Source of the DNA: Paramecium pentaurelia
Lineage: Eukaryota > Ciliophora > Oligohymenophorea > Peniculida > Parameciidae
DNA: 64,000 nt
Assembly (NCBI GenBank): GCA_905183005.1
Contig: CAJJDO010000091.1
Coordinates: 1-64,000, forward strand
Direction of reading: 5' to 3'
In this document: one piece after another, positions 13,045 to 24,392 of the stretch
Numbering within the stretch: position 1 is the first letter of the stretch
How the letters are laid out: each line of letters begins with the position of its first letter
Position numbers and translations under genes: made by a program
The notes under the pieces: generated by a model
Told to the model about the DNA's origin: nothing
The model's input: the letters and a program-made list of their open reading frames with translations, nothing else
The model's database searches: none

Positions 13045-13322
13045 ATGAATTAATGCTAATACAAATTAATCTTAAGAAATCTCTATAATCCTAAGTGATA
13101 TGAACTTTAGCAGTATATTTAAAGAGGAACATTATTTTCTTTTCTCTTATCTGCTTCGATACATTTCTCCTAATTTTTAGTCTGTCCATTTCAATCGAAG
13201 AGTAAATTTAGGTTAATCCCCATAGCTTATATCTATCTATATGGATTAAATTAGTACATATAAAAGAAAATATTTGATATTAAAAAATTTTTTTTTAAAT
13301 CCAGATTTTTCAAGATACTATA
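13045..13322 (+). pseudogene. Short coding relic inside a 15-bp inverted repeat
   Basis: A frame open from just after a TGA near 13044 reads SDMNFSSIFKEEHYFLFS and NFQSVHFNRRVNLGQSPQ, ending at a TGA near 13327. There is no convincing start codon and no recognised motif. The left arm of an inverted repeat lies within it. Confidence 0.25.
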
Positions 13323-13453
13323 TTTGACTTAAATTCTTTTCATTAATTCAATTTAAATATCCTTAATCAATAACTAATTAATTTAATTAAAATTTTATAG
13401 GTTTTCATAAGCTATCTTACTGCTAAAGATGTAAATAGATTTACTCTTCGATT
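13193..13453. repeat. 15-bp inverted repeat with 231-bp spacer
   Basis: The left arm AATCGAAGAGTAAAT (13193-13207) is perfectly inverted at 13439-13453 (ATTTACTCTTCGATT). The arms are less AT-rich than their surroundings. No transposase or flanking target duplication was seen, so the origin is unknown. Confidence 0.6.
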
Positions 13454-14569
13454 TACTATTGTCAGTGATTTAATTATTTATAAACCTTCATTTTGTAATT
13501 GAATTTTTTGCCTATTCTTTATTTAAACATATTTATTAATTTTTTATAAAATCAGTTTTTAGGCAAATATTCATGTTTATATCAAGAATAATCATTTTAT
13601 CAAGAAAGCCAATAATTCTATCAAATAATAGTTACATAAAATTAAAAATCATTAAAAGATCTAAATGATAAACTTCAATCTATTATATAAATCTTAAGTT
13701 TAAATAATTAAAAATAGTTCATTAAATTTCACAATAAGTTAAATGAAAAGGAGGAATTGTTTCAATTCCTCCTTTTTTGTTCTAAGTTTGATTTTCTGAT
13801 TGCTGAATTAATTTATATTGATGCTTTACAATTCTTCTACAGAGAATCTAAAATCAAAACCCTTAATCTCTATTCATTGATTTCTCTTTTGTAACTAAAT
13901 CTATCATAATGAGCAAAGTATTCAACTCTTACTGTTATTAGAAATTAATCAATCAATTAAACCAAAGTTAAATTTTTTTTTCTAATTAAATCATATGATC
14001 TAGGGCTTATCAATATATTAAAACTTTTCTACCTACTGCTATCTTTAATTTAGAGTAAAACTATTATCAACTATTTTTGATATCTCTTCTAATATAAGAT
14101 CTTTATTGATTTATAATATTCATATTAATTCTAAACAATTATTTATAAATAGCAATATAAGGATTATAATAAAACCTTATAATTAATCTTCTTTAATCAA
14201 TTTTTAATTTAAAACTTCAATTATTTTTTCAACTAATTTGAAAATATTTAAATTATTTCTGTTATTTCAGTTATTTTTTGATTTTTCTCCTTAAACAAAA
14301 ACCAAATCTATTTCTATATTCCTGTAATCATTCACTCTAAAATGAAAAAATGAATTATGCTTTAGAAAATTTTAAAGGATAATGAAATGTTTGGTGTTGA
14401 GAATCATATGTAAACTAATAGTTAGTTTGATTTTTTTAAATGATAATATATAGTATCTTAAAATATATATAAATATATATCTATTTTATAAATTAAAATA
14501 ATCTTTTATTATAAAAATAAGAATACTAAAATCAATATTAAAGTAAAAATAAAATTAATTAGCTTTTCA
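13323..14569. other. Gene-poor region with a perfect hairpin
   Basis: Contains long open frames in the ciliate code (for example about 13905-14346 on the plus strand), but with no start context, motif or plausible composition. The notable structure is the 14-bp hairpin described separately. Confidence 0.35.
13746..13776. repeat. Perfect 14-bp hairpin, 3-nt loop
   Basis: AAAAGGAGGAATTG (13746-13759), loop TTT, then its exact complement CAATTCCTCCTTTT (13763-13776), followed by more T. It looks like a stable RNA or cruciform stem-loop. It is not next to an intact gene, so its function is unknown. Confidence 0.8.
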
Positions 14570-16022
14570 ATGAAATGCTCTATTTCCAATCATTCTGAAT
14601 TTATTTCATTTGCTTGCCTTGATGAATTCTGCACTTAATTTAGATTAGGCTGCGTCTAATGCATTACAAATAATATTCATTTTGAACATATAAATAATTT
14701 GAAATAAACCCCTGATCTACTTAGTTTTTTATCAGAAAAATCAAAGCAATGCAATAAATTTATTAATCAACTGAATATTCTAAATGAAAAAATTAATGAG
14801 ATATTTGACTATTTAAATCAGATGATGGGAATAGATTTCTCAATCACAGGTGAAACATTAAAACAGATAAACTCCCAATCTATGAATAATATCATTGCTT
14901 AGCTAATTAAATTTAATAGTGAATGCCAACCATTTATTTAATTGGCATCTCAAAACACAGAAATATTAATTAAATGCTTTTCCCAATTTTTTTAATCATA
15001 AGAAATTCTTTAAGATCCTCTAGAATAAAATGACTAAATTACTACAAATAATACAAATTCAGAAATATAATTATTTAAATATCAAGTTATCAACTCTATC
15101 AAAGAAAACGATTATTGTTTTTCAGTATGTTTTAATCAAGATTCTAGTATTATGATTACTGGATATATGGATGGTATAATAAAAATATTTCAATTTAATT
15201 AAGGAAATATTAAAATTTTATAAAGACTCAATGAACATAAGGGTATAGTAGAATGTTTAAATTATATGAATTAGTCAAATTCATTGTTATCTGGTAGTTT
15301 AGATAATAGTGTTATAATTTTGAAGATTTATGAAAATAATAAATGGTATGCATAATAAAAATTAACAGAACACAATAATTGGATTCGTTGTATATTGATT
15401 AATTAATTTGATGATTTAATAATATCTGGAAGCAGAGACAAAAGCATTAAGTTTTGGAGAAAAGATAATTTATGGTAATGTTCATAAACATTAAATCACC
15501 ATAATAGTGATATGATGAGTACAAGTTTAAATGAATCTTAGAATTATTTAATTTCTTGTGCTTAAGATGATAATGAAATATTAATAAGTTAATAATAAGA
15601 AAATAAAGAATGGATTATTATATAAAAAATTAATTAATAAGGTTAAAGATTATGTTTTATTAGTGATAGCTTGTTTATTGTCTAACCATATCTGTCTTCT
15701 AAAATGAATATCTATGAGTTGAATCATTAAACTAAATTATTTAACCAAATCAACGAACTTTAAATTAAAAATGGGAGTAGTTGTTAATTGTTTTTTTGAA
15801 TCATAATACATTAAATAAAAGTAAATTTTAGTCTGTAAGAATGGATTTAATATCAATTTAATAAAGATAAACTAATAAGCTGAATTTAAATTAATTTAAT
15901 TTATTGATCTTGGAACAGGAAATGCTTTTGGCAGATTAACAGCAGATGGATAGTTTATGGTAATATGGGATGATAAAACTTAATAAATTTAGATATTTTT
16001 ATTTAAAGAAATTAAAAAATGA
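14570..16022 (+). CDS. WD40-repeat protein with N-terminal zinc-binding-like module
   Basis: The ATG at 14570 begins MKCSISNHSEFISFACLDEF. The first 45 residues form a Cys/His cluster (C-x5-H, C-x4-C, C-x2-C, H) typical of a large Paramecium WD40 family. A helical middle is followed by WD repeats from about residue 195: MITGYMDGIIKIFQF, LLSGSLDNSVIILKIYE, IISGSRDKSIKFWR and, at the end, LTADGQFMVIWDDKTQ. WD40 propellers are protein-docking platforms. The total is 1453 nt, one base more than whole codons. A run of seven T at about 15791-15797 shifts the frame, and six T would restore it. A 55-nt GT...AG intron starting just upstream would also restore frame but is unusually long here. It is either a homopolymer sequence error or an early pseudogene. 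Confidence 0.75.
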
Positions 16023-16310
16023 TAAATCTAATATTAATAATTTCATTTTTAAATAGTTTAATTTTTTTTTATAATATCATAATGATTAAAATATCATATT
16101 GTTTTGATGTATCATAGATTTTAAATTAAAAAATCAATCATTATTATTGAAAAGAGAAATCAATTCATAAATCTAATTATATTTGATTTGATTAAAAGTG
16201 ATTGAATTATAAGTTAAATTTATCCTTTTTATTCTTATAAATAATATAAAAAACAATTTCTTGAAATCATAAAATTTTATTAAAAATTGTAATAAACAAA
16301 CTAATACAGT

Positions 16311-16805
16311 ATTGTTATTTTTGTTTAATATGGAATTTTTAATCTTATTAAACTAGAATTTGTGCCTGGATAAGTTTCCCCTTCTAATTAAATATTTAAA
16401 TTTGTAAAATAATATATGTAGAAATTATCGTATGGATAACATTATCTTAAATAAATCAATAGATATAAAATTCAAATTGTGCAAGACCCTTTTCAAATAC
16501 AAAATTACAATTATCAACTTGTTACAACTATAAAATAGAGTTTGGAGATTGATTTACAAAATATCTATTTACTAACACAAAAATAGAATATGTATTCAAA
16601 AATGATAGAAGAAGATATCAAAGAATTAATATAAATAAAGTAATTTTATATAAATTTTTTTCCAAAAAGAATTCATTTTATTAAGTTTATTTATACAAGT
16701 ATAAGACTTATCTAGATTACATTAATTTCAATAAATTTTAATGCTACTATTTTTGATGAATAATAATTAATGATGATTCAATATACAATCTAATATATCA
16801 TATGA
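16311..16805 (+). pseudogene. Unrecognised ORF or relic, C-terminal part
   Basis: A frame open to TGA 16803-16805 reads EFVPGQVSPSNQIFKFVKQY, YKIQIVQDPFQIQNYNYQL and MYSKMIEEDIKELI, with convincing protein composition. There is no in-frame start ATG at its left edge, so it is either 5'-truncated or begins through an exon I could not define. It converges on the TPR gene (42 bp between stops). Confidence 0.35.
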
Positions 16806-16846
16806 AGAATTAAATCAAATAGATAATATTTTGATGACCATTATTC

Positions 16847-18323
16847 TCATAACCTTGCTAATTAATACAGAATTTATTCCTAATCAGAAGAGAGGTTTCC
16901 TATTCGTAATGCTTCAAAATAATATTATTTTGCTTCATTTTTTCTTCCCAAAACTAGTAATGTATCAGCTTTATATAAAAATTCAATAATAATACCTTTG
17001 CGTTTTAATCTATTTGAATTTTTTTTCAAAAATATTGTTTAATCATAAATTTTTAAGGCTTTATTAAACCTTTATAACAAATGTAGAGAAAGAGCTAAAT
17101 AAAAATTAGTAATTTCCAACCTTTGTTTTCTAAAGCTTCGTCATTGTTTTTGTTTAGATCAATTGCAGTGTTAAAAGATTTAAAGAGCATCTTCAATTCT
17201 ATTAAGTTTGAGTAATGTAGTTCCTATATAATATTATGCATTTTATATATGCCTCTATTATGGTGTGCTTTATCATTTTGATTGTTGAATTCTATTGCCA
17301 TCTCATATGCAATAAGGGCTTCCTAGAATCTTTGTAAATTACATAGTGCAAAACCTTTTTTTATAAAAAAAATACCTTTATTAGAATATGCTAAATAATT
17401 AATTGGATTTAAATCTATTGCTGTTTATATATATAAAAGAGCTTCTTCATATTTGCCTAAATTATTTAATAAAGCTCCTGTAAAATGATTATGAGAAATA
17501 TTAGCTACCTTTATTATTGTAAGCACTCTCATAGGTTGAATTTATTTATAAGGCTAAGTCAAAACATTTGATGGCCTCATCATATTTATTTAGATGATTT
17601 AATGTAATTGCTTTGAAGTTGATTATTATGTGAATTACCTTTCCAGTTATAGACAAAATCATGATTATAACCCATCAATAATGAATCATTAAAGGCTGTT
17701 AAGGCTTCTTGATATTTTCTTTCTCTAAATATATTCAATCTTTACATGTGAATAATTAATACCTTAATCAAATCTACCTTTTGCTCTACTCAAATATTAT
17801 GAATGATTATCTCCTGTCTAAGCAATTTGCTAATCTTCTATTTTAACATATCCCTTTGTAGTGGTTTAAAGAGTTAAGACAATAGAATTTAATGATATTA
17901 AGAATTCACCTAAATTAGTTATATAATAACACTTTTTTCAGTCTCCTCGACCTTAGAATAATACCTTCTAAAGAAGTTAATTTCAGTTTTAAATTTTAGA
18001 TACTCGCCTTTTAATAATGCTTCATTCAAATTTTACAATTTTTTGAGATTTTTCTAAATTTTCTTTAGTGATTAACTCAACAACATTTGGAAGGTTTTAT
18101 CAATTTCTTGTAATTATTCATAAAATAATTTTTCTTATTGAATATACTTTGAGAGATTTTCTGTTATCATATCAAAACCAAGACATTAAGAACTATGATT
18201 ATTTTATTGATCTTTTAGACATTTCAAACAAAATTGAGGATTTTATTGGCAATCAATATTAACACAATATCCTAAAATAGCTTAACCAAAATGGCTTTCA
18301 TATCGACAATGATACTCTGCCAT
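16847..18323 (-). pseudogene. TPR protein with N-terminal zinc-binding-like module, damaged
   Basis: The ATG at 18321-18323 begins MAEYHCRYESHFGQAILGYC. The N-terminus carries a Cys/His module (GYCVNIDC, FCLKCLKDQQNNHSSQC), then a coiled-coil segment, then a run of TPRs: KYDEAIKCFDLALQINSTYE, KYEEALLYIQTAIDLNP, RFQEALIAYEMAIEFN, SFNTAIDLNKNNDEALENK. The end is EQILYQLARL at TGA 16847-16849. Several 21-31-nt introns restore the reading. Defects remain: a one-base shift before ERKYQEALTAFN (about 17735), an extra T in the codons for EDALKSFN (about 17185), and a TPR-internal intron beginning GC rather than GT. It was a scaffold protein by family and is probably a decaying paralogue. Confidence 0.65.
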
Positions 18324-19109
18324 TTTGGTTTCAATTTTATTATTATTAATTAACATTAAAAAATACATAATTGATAAAGTGTTTGGTAAATAATATATAA
18401 TTCAATTATTTATTAGTTTTAATATAATATCAATACAATAAGAAAAATGCACATTTTATACTATTGCAAATAAAATAAGACACTATTCTAATATTTTGAT
18501 ATCTATTTAATTATAACTTCTTTTTATAACATGTTTCATTAATTCATTAGATCATGATTTAATTGATTCATTTAATCATGATTTCAATCATAAAATATAT
18601 ATATGTAACTTATGATTTATTTTATTTATAAACAATAAAATATATTAAGGTATAAGTAGGCTGGTATAAATGTGAAAAATGATTAAATATTTGATCGTAT
18701 AAAAAGAGATATTCACAAAATGTGTTTTCAAAAGGATTAATAAGAAATTTAATGATATTATTATTAATATTATACAAAAATCAGAAAAATTATTCTCATT
18801 TATTCTCTTAATTTTTTTATACTAAAATTTGGAAGTTAAAAACATTCAGAAATTGAAATCATTATAATACTTGAATTAATTAGCAGAAATAAATTAAAAC
18901 TAATCAATTTATTAATGAAATCTTATTTTAAAATCTTTCTGCTTGTTCTTTAGTAATTTAACTGAGGAAGAGTTTTAGTTTATGAGTAGTTAATAATTTT
19001 TCCAATTATTTTCCTCAATAATGGAGAATATGTATTCAGTGAAAAATTGATATAATAAGAATATTAAAGTAAAAGTATAATAAAATAAACATAATAACTA
19101 GATATTTTG
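18324..19109. other. Divergent intergenic region
   Basis: Lies between the TPR gene (leftward) and the CK1 kinase (rightward) and should contain both promoters. It is AT-rich, with a direct repeat of AATCATGATTT near 18555-18592. A 12-bp inverted repeat (AACCAAAATGGC / GCCATTTTGGTT) at about 18286-18330 overlaps the TPR start codon. Confidence 0.5.
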
Positions 19110-20220
19110 ATGTATCTTCAGGCTTCTCAATACCATGTTCTTTCAAAAATAGGGTGTGGCTCTGATTATGTGATATATAAAGTTGAGAATAGGTTAAATT
19201 CAGAAGAGTGTGTTATAAAAATTGAAAAGTCTCCTGGAATAGGCTAGATCCAAAATGTAATTGGAATGCTAAATAAATTAAAAGGTATTTCAGGTATTCC
19301 AGTATTAATATCGTATGGAGTTACCCCAGAGAATAAGTAATTTGTTAAATATAATAAATTAAGATCTTTTCTTATTATTCCATTACTACATGGTAACTTA
19401 GGTGAAATAGCCAAAAAGAAATAATTATCTTAAACTTAAATATTAAAGATTGGATTGAGGATTACTGAAATTTTAGAAAAAGGTCATTATTAAAATATAA
19501 TTCATCTAGACATCAAACCAGAAAACTTTATGATATAATAACCTTTAGTCAATGATTCAAAAATGTTACATCCTGATCTTATTCAACTTAATGATTTTGG
19601 ATTATCATAAGAATTAATTAGAAATTCAAAATTATTGAAAGATGTATTTATTGGCTCATTAAATTTTGCCAGCAGATAATCTCATAAAGGAGAATAACTA
19701 GGCTATAAGGATGATTTAGAAAGTCTCTTGTATGTTTTGGTTTACTTAAGAAATTGTATGTATATTTTTACCCTTAGTAACATTGCCATGGTTCCAAAAA
19801 CCATCTTGGGGTTATAGAAAAGTAGACATCAAAGTAATTGGCAGGATCAAATAATTTCATTTTAAAACTGTTTCCTAAACTTAGAATTTCCCTTTATAGT
19901 TTTAAGAGATAATGTCTTACATAGACACATTAAAGTATGACATAATGCCAGATTATGGTTATATTAAAAGCTAATTTATGGAAATGATAAAAAAACCCTA
20001 GTGTTCTATCTTCTAAATACACTAAGTTTTCTAATCTTCGAATGAAATAGAAACTTCAATTTTAATAGAAAATTCTGATGAGAACAATAAAGACAATAAA
20101 TCTTGTGATTAAAATATGGAGGATATGTTGAGTTTTGAGACAAAACATGTTCAAATTTCAAAAATAATTGGTAAATATGTGACTAATTCAATTAAATCAA
20201 TAAGTGATATTAAATCTTGA
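19110..20220 (+). CDS. Casein kinase 1 (CK1) family protein kinase
   Basis: 362 residues after removal of one 22-nt intron (19756-19777). It starts MYLQASQYHVLSKIGCGSDY, with a glycine-rich loop IGCGSDYVIYKVEN, the ATP-anchoring lysine in CVIKIEK, the catalytic loop HLDIKPENFM and the magnesium motif LNDFGLS. GSLNFASRQSHKGEQLG and DDLESLLYVLVYLRNLTLPW are hallmarks of CK1 substrate recognition and the kinase C-lobe. The catalytic loop has HLD where most CK1s have HRD. The Ser/Asn-rich tail (residues about 300-362) is probably regulatory. CK1s phosphorylate acidic or pre-phosphorylated serines in many pathways. The reading is uninterrupted, so the gene is probably functional. An AT-rich 780-bp upstream region separates it from the divergent TPR gene. 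Confidence 0.88.
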
Positions 20221-20989
20221 GATTATTATTATTCTATAATCAAATAAAAATTTTCAATTCATATTTATGTCATAATATATATATAAACATAATTTAAAAT
20301 TTATTTTGAAACTCAAATAGTTATATAAATATTTAATATTTTTAAATTAATTGAATATATTCTCTTATGCTTAAAAATAGAATTGAAGTAATTTTAATTA
20401 TGAAACATAAATAAAATGACACTGTACTTAATTTAATATGTTTATCAAGTTCATCACCAGAAAGATTTTTGAAGAAAATATTATTTAGACATATTAGTAT
20501 TAATCACAATAATATTGAAGAATACATATTCTTTAAAGATTCACTATAAATAAGTATTGTAGTTTAAATTATGATAAATCTATAATTATTATTAAATCAT
20601 TAATCGACTTTTTATATAATTCAATTCTAATTTAATTACCATAAACACTTGAAGATATTTGTTTAACTAAATCTATATGTAAATAATTATGTTAAATTTT
20701 AGTTATTTTTAATTAAAGAATTTATCATTAAAAATAAATATAAATCATATAATTGTAATTATTCATGTTTCCTAGTTGGCACCATAATATTTAAATAAAT
20801 GTTGTAAATTATTGAATTCTGTAGTTATTTAAGAATTATTTATTTAACAATTAATTGCTTGAATTTCATATTTTTTAGGTATTGTTTTCAATCTATATAG
20901 AAAACTCAAGGTCTATATATATAAAATTTTTATAATACATTATTAGTGTCTTTTTATTATGATTACAATGAAATAGTAAAATTATAAAA
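20221..20989. other. AT-rich spacer
   Basis: Long open frames exist on the plus strand (ATG 20400), but they run antisense into the tubulin relic and have low-complexity composition. I do not support a gene here. Confidence 0.35.
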
Positions 20990-22063
20990 AATACAATATA
21001 ATTATGTTGGATTCTATAACCCCTTTAATTTCAGGCCAAGGACAATCACCTCTAAAAAAAATTAGCAGCAATATATTTGACATTGTAGTGATAACAATCA
21101 ATAAATGAACTTCTTTAATCAAATAATGAATTCGCAATTGATTATAAATTAATTAAATTAGTATTTTCTTATCAATATTAATAAATGGACCATATGATGC
21201 ATGAAGAAATTAAAAATCAGGATCTGGAATAACATTCTCTCATTTCGATTAAATCAATAAATCTTTACCCATTAAATCTAGATGATTAAGTAACTGATGA
21301 TATCATTTAGGCAATCATTCTATTAATTGAATAATTTAGATAGTCAATATCTAATTATTCATTAGCCACTTTATATTAAGCTGAATTTTTCTAATATTAT
21401 AGATAAATTAGCATATTCTTTTAGATATTTGAGTGTAAATATTGAATTTTATGGCTCAATTATTGAGGATTATATAGACTGATTGAGAGCATTATAGAAA
21501 TAGTTGCCTTGGTCACCTTTTCTAGGTCATTTAAGAGTAATTCCAATATATCAAATGTAAAACCTTAACCAAATCCTCTTCTTATTGAATGATAAAGCAT
21601 GATTCCCTAAAGGCCATCGAAACATTCAATTTTTTTTCTTATTTTATCAGCTAGCTTTTCTTCTCCTTCTTTTTCATTACTGCACCATAACTTCTTGCCC
21701 ATTAATCCTCCTGATTCCAATCTGCATTGATGTATATAGGAACGATTAAACAAAACTCTCATATTTGTCAATTCTTCAAAGAGTTTGTTGTTGTTGGATC
21801 TTCATCAAAGAAAATAGCTCTTGGAACAAACTTCCATATTAAGACAATGAAAAGAGAGAATCAATTTGTGAATTTAGACCTTCTAATATTCGATCAGTTG
21901 GAACAGTTCCATCTAATTGAATATTATATTCTAAATAGAATAATTGCAAAGCGAATTTCCTATTTAAAGGCCAGCTTGGCCAATTCATAAAGAAATCATT
22001 TCTCTCATTATAATTAATATTTATACAAATTATTTCAAGCAAAAGATTAATACCTCTCTTCAT
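20990..22063 (-). pseudogene. Alpha-tubulin-like relic
   Basis: Read leftward from about 22063, segments align in order with alpha tubulin: LLEIICINI (N-terminal strand), FALQLFYLEYNIQLDGTVPT (matching the family's LYCLEHGIQPDGQMPS), KFVPRAIFFDEDPTTTNS (FVPRAVFVDLEPT), ADKIRKKIECFDGLQGIMLY (DRIRKLADNCTGLQGFLVF), IIEPQNSIFTLKYLKEYAN (VVEPYNSVLSTHSLLEH), RFNGQRFIDLIEMRE (RFDGALNVDVTEFQ) and FFRGDCPW (MYRGDVVP). The frame changes several times with TGA codons, and the GTP-binding GGGTGSG loop is replaced by RRGFGQG. Tubulin builds microtubules; this copy could not. It is probably an old divergent paralogue rather than a recent copy. Confidence 0.65.
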
Positions 22064-22307
22064 AACAAACTTATTATAAGGGGGTTCAAGTATCACTATA
22101 ATTAATTATGTAACTTTTGTTGGTAAATTTTATATGTTTTATGCTTTCATATAATTATTCCAAAATAACTCAACATTAGATAATTAAATAATAATGTTCT
22201 GCAATAATAACTATTCTTACGTTTTTATTAATAAGGAGACCAAGTAATTGTTTTAAGATAGAGTAAGGTGGCAATTTCGTTTATAAATTTAAATAAAATA
22301 ATAACGA

Positions 22308-23649
22308 TCAATTTTTTTATACAGGAGCTTCCATTGAATTTTTTTCTATATATTACACATCATCTTTATTGTTCTTATTCCTATTTTTATCTAATTTTCC
22401 CCTTTTTTGCAATTAATGGCAATTTACTTAAAATCTTTATTCTAGAGGAACGTTTTATACATTCTAATTGTCTTCTTAAGTTGAAGTTTATTAGAGCTAT
22501 TGAGAGTTCAAATTTAGTTATTATTATTAATTGGGATAATTATTGTATTAGTTTTAATATTTCTCATTAGATTGTTAATATTTGTTGAATACTTAAGTAT
22601 CATTATTATTATTGTTGTGATACTAATTCTATTAATGTTAATTTTAGTAAAATCCATTATTAAATTACCAATATTAAGGAGTTTACTAGAATTAGTAACC
22701 TAATTATATAAATATTTAATACCAACAAATGGTTATTAATAATATTGCTAAAAAGGCTATTGTGAATAATATTATTGGGCATATTGAGAATGATAATAAG
22801 TACCTTGTGCTTTTCTACTAGTTTTTTTCCTTTCATATGATGCAACTGAAAAAGAGAAGGGAATAGATTCAAAAACTGATGATAACTCTTAAAATTTCTT
22901 CTCAAATCGAATATTATTTGTTCTTTGCTATCTACTTTCATACTTAAATGATGATAATCGCAAATACTTCCAATTTATCCAATTAAGGAAATTCTTCGAA
23001 TAAATTTTTATTTGTCTTTTCTACTTAAAAAATTTTTGCCATTTTGATTCCATTCTCAATAGTTAATTCAGTGCAATCGATCAGATCATAGACAGATTTT
23101 AATGTTTCTTCACTGCCTTCTAATCTTTATATTTATTTAATTTCTTCAAAGAGTTTAAATGGTAAATCTTTGACATAGAGCTAAGAAAAGATTATAATAA
23201 TTAATACCCATTGAATCTAAAATGTCCCAAACCATTTATTCTCAATTAACCAATATTTGAAATGAGCTTTTGAATTGAACTCAGAATTTAATTTGGCCAT
23301 CCCACTAAAACACATACTATTTATTTCGGTGAAAAATAAATAAACATCTTCCTTCTTATTCTTAAATGCCTCATCTAATCTTTCATTTTTACGAGAAGAG
23401 CTTTCCTAATAGAAAACTTTACCTCGTCCAAATACCATACTTCATTGCTCTATGAACATTATCTTCTCCCTAGGTTCTTATAATAAAGAATCTGCTATCC
23501 TTTAAATTATTAAAATTGCGATCAATATTGATATTTGCTAATGGAGGGAACTTGCTCCTTATTTATTCTAAATTATCATAGTTTTCTAATGACAAAAAAG
23601 GTGGCTATGATTAATGAATTCTATATACTTGATCACTTGTTGCTTACAT
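22308..23649 (-). CDS. YTH-domain RNA-binding protein with Q/N-rich tail
   Basis: 414 residues after removal of four introns of 22, 27, 25 and 23 nt. The start is ATG 23647-23649 (MQATSDQVYRIHQSQPPFLS). The YTH domain spans about residues 50-200: SRFFIIRTQGEDNVHRAMKY, GIWTSSSRKNERLDEAFKN, VYLFFTEINSMCFSGMAKL, HFKYWLIENKWFGTFQIQW and YVKDLPFKLF. All three aromatic-cage tryptophans expected for N6-methyladenosine binding (GIW, KYW, NKW) are present. The last 150 residues are Gln/Asn/Tyr-rich (GTYYHSQYAQQYYSQQPFQQ), a prion-like composition common in YTH proteins that enter RNA granules. It likely reads m6A in mRNA; whether it acts in nucleus or cytoplasm is not shown. Intact and probably functional. 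Confidence 0.9.
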
Positions 23650-23739
23650 AAATAAAAATAAAAAGATTTAAATATATGCTTAAATATATATTTAATTGAT
23701 TATCATTTTTACAATATCATTTCTAAGTTTAGCAGATAA

Positions 23740-24009
23740 TCAACAGTGAAGAAATACTATATTCTTTTTACATGAATGAATTTTCCTTCCAAAAATTGTT
23801 GGTAATATTTTATTTAGAATTATGGCAGCAATAAATAACCATTTAATTTTTTGAAGTTATTACACTATATAAATTAAAGTTTTAAGGTAATTACAAAACT
23901 TTTTCAATGCTTGTCCTTCTGTTTTCTTAGCGATTGTATCTCAGCTATTGATCAAAATGTCTTAATGAAAATAATCAAATAATTAAAGTTTCTTTCCAAA
24001 AATCATCAT
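23740..24009 (-). pseudogene. Short ORF with an internal TGA
   Basis: From ATG 24007-24009 the frame reads MMIFGKKLQLFDYFHQDIL, hits a TGA after about 22 codons, then continues as TIAKKTEGQALKKFCNYLKT and KILPTIFGRKIHSCKKNIV to TGA 23740-23742. The composition is protein-like on both sides of the stop. No intron removes the TGA. Unrecognised; it lies about 90 bp upstream of the YTH start on the same strand. Confidence 0.25.
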
Positions 24010-24392
24010 ACAAGTCACAGAGAAAAAAATTAAGCCTGAGTAAATTAAGAATAATTTTAATATATGCTTAATTATAGATGAAGAATATATTTTACATTTT
24101 CAATCATAAAATCTAACTCGATTCAATTAATTTTGAGTTTATAATAATAATTATTATAAGACTGTTTAAAAATAACTTGTAGAATTCTTAAAGATTATAA
24201 AATCGGTAATCTTAGAATAATCTCAGATTAATATTAATCCCATAAGATATTTTAATGACTAAATTTATTTTGAAATACTTTTTGTAAGTAATAAATACAA
24301 AGGCAAAATTTAAAAATAGTTCAGAAATAATTTTATTTTAGACCAATATTTATTAAAATATATTATAAAGACTATATTGGATAAGAGAAATT
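24010..24392. other. AT-rich spacer
   Basis: Nothing supportable. Confidence 0.4.

Noticed and set aside
13900..14346. Open plus-strand frame of nearly 150 codons.
   Set aside because: No start codon context, Leu/Ile/Phe-rich low complexity and no motif.
20400..21080. Plus-strand ORF of 226 codons.
   Set aside because: Its right half is antisense to the tubulin relic and the remainder has no motif; long chance frames are expected when only TGA is a stop.
21185..21445. Plus-strand ORF of 86 codons beginning MDHMMHEEIKNQ.
   Set aside because: It is antisense to clear alpha-tubulin-like blocks on the minus strand.
22268..22941. Overlapping short ORFs on both strands.
   Set aside because: They are shadows of the Q/N-rich tail and 3' exons of the YTH gene.
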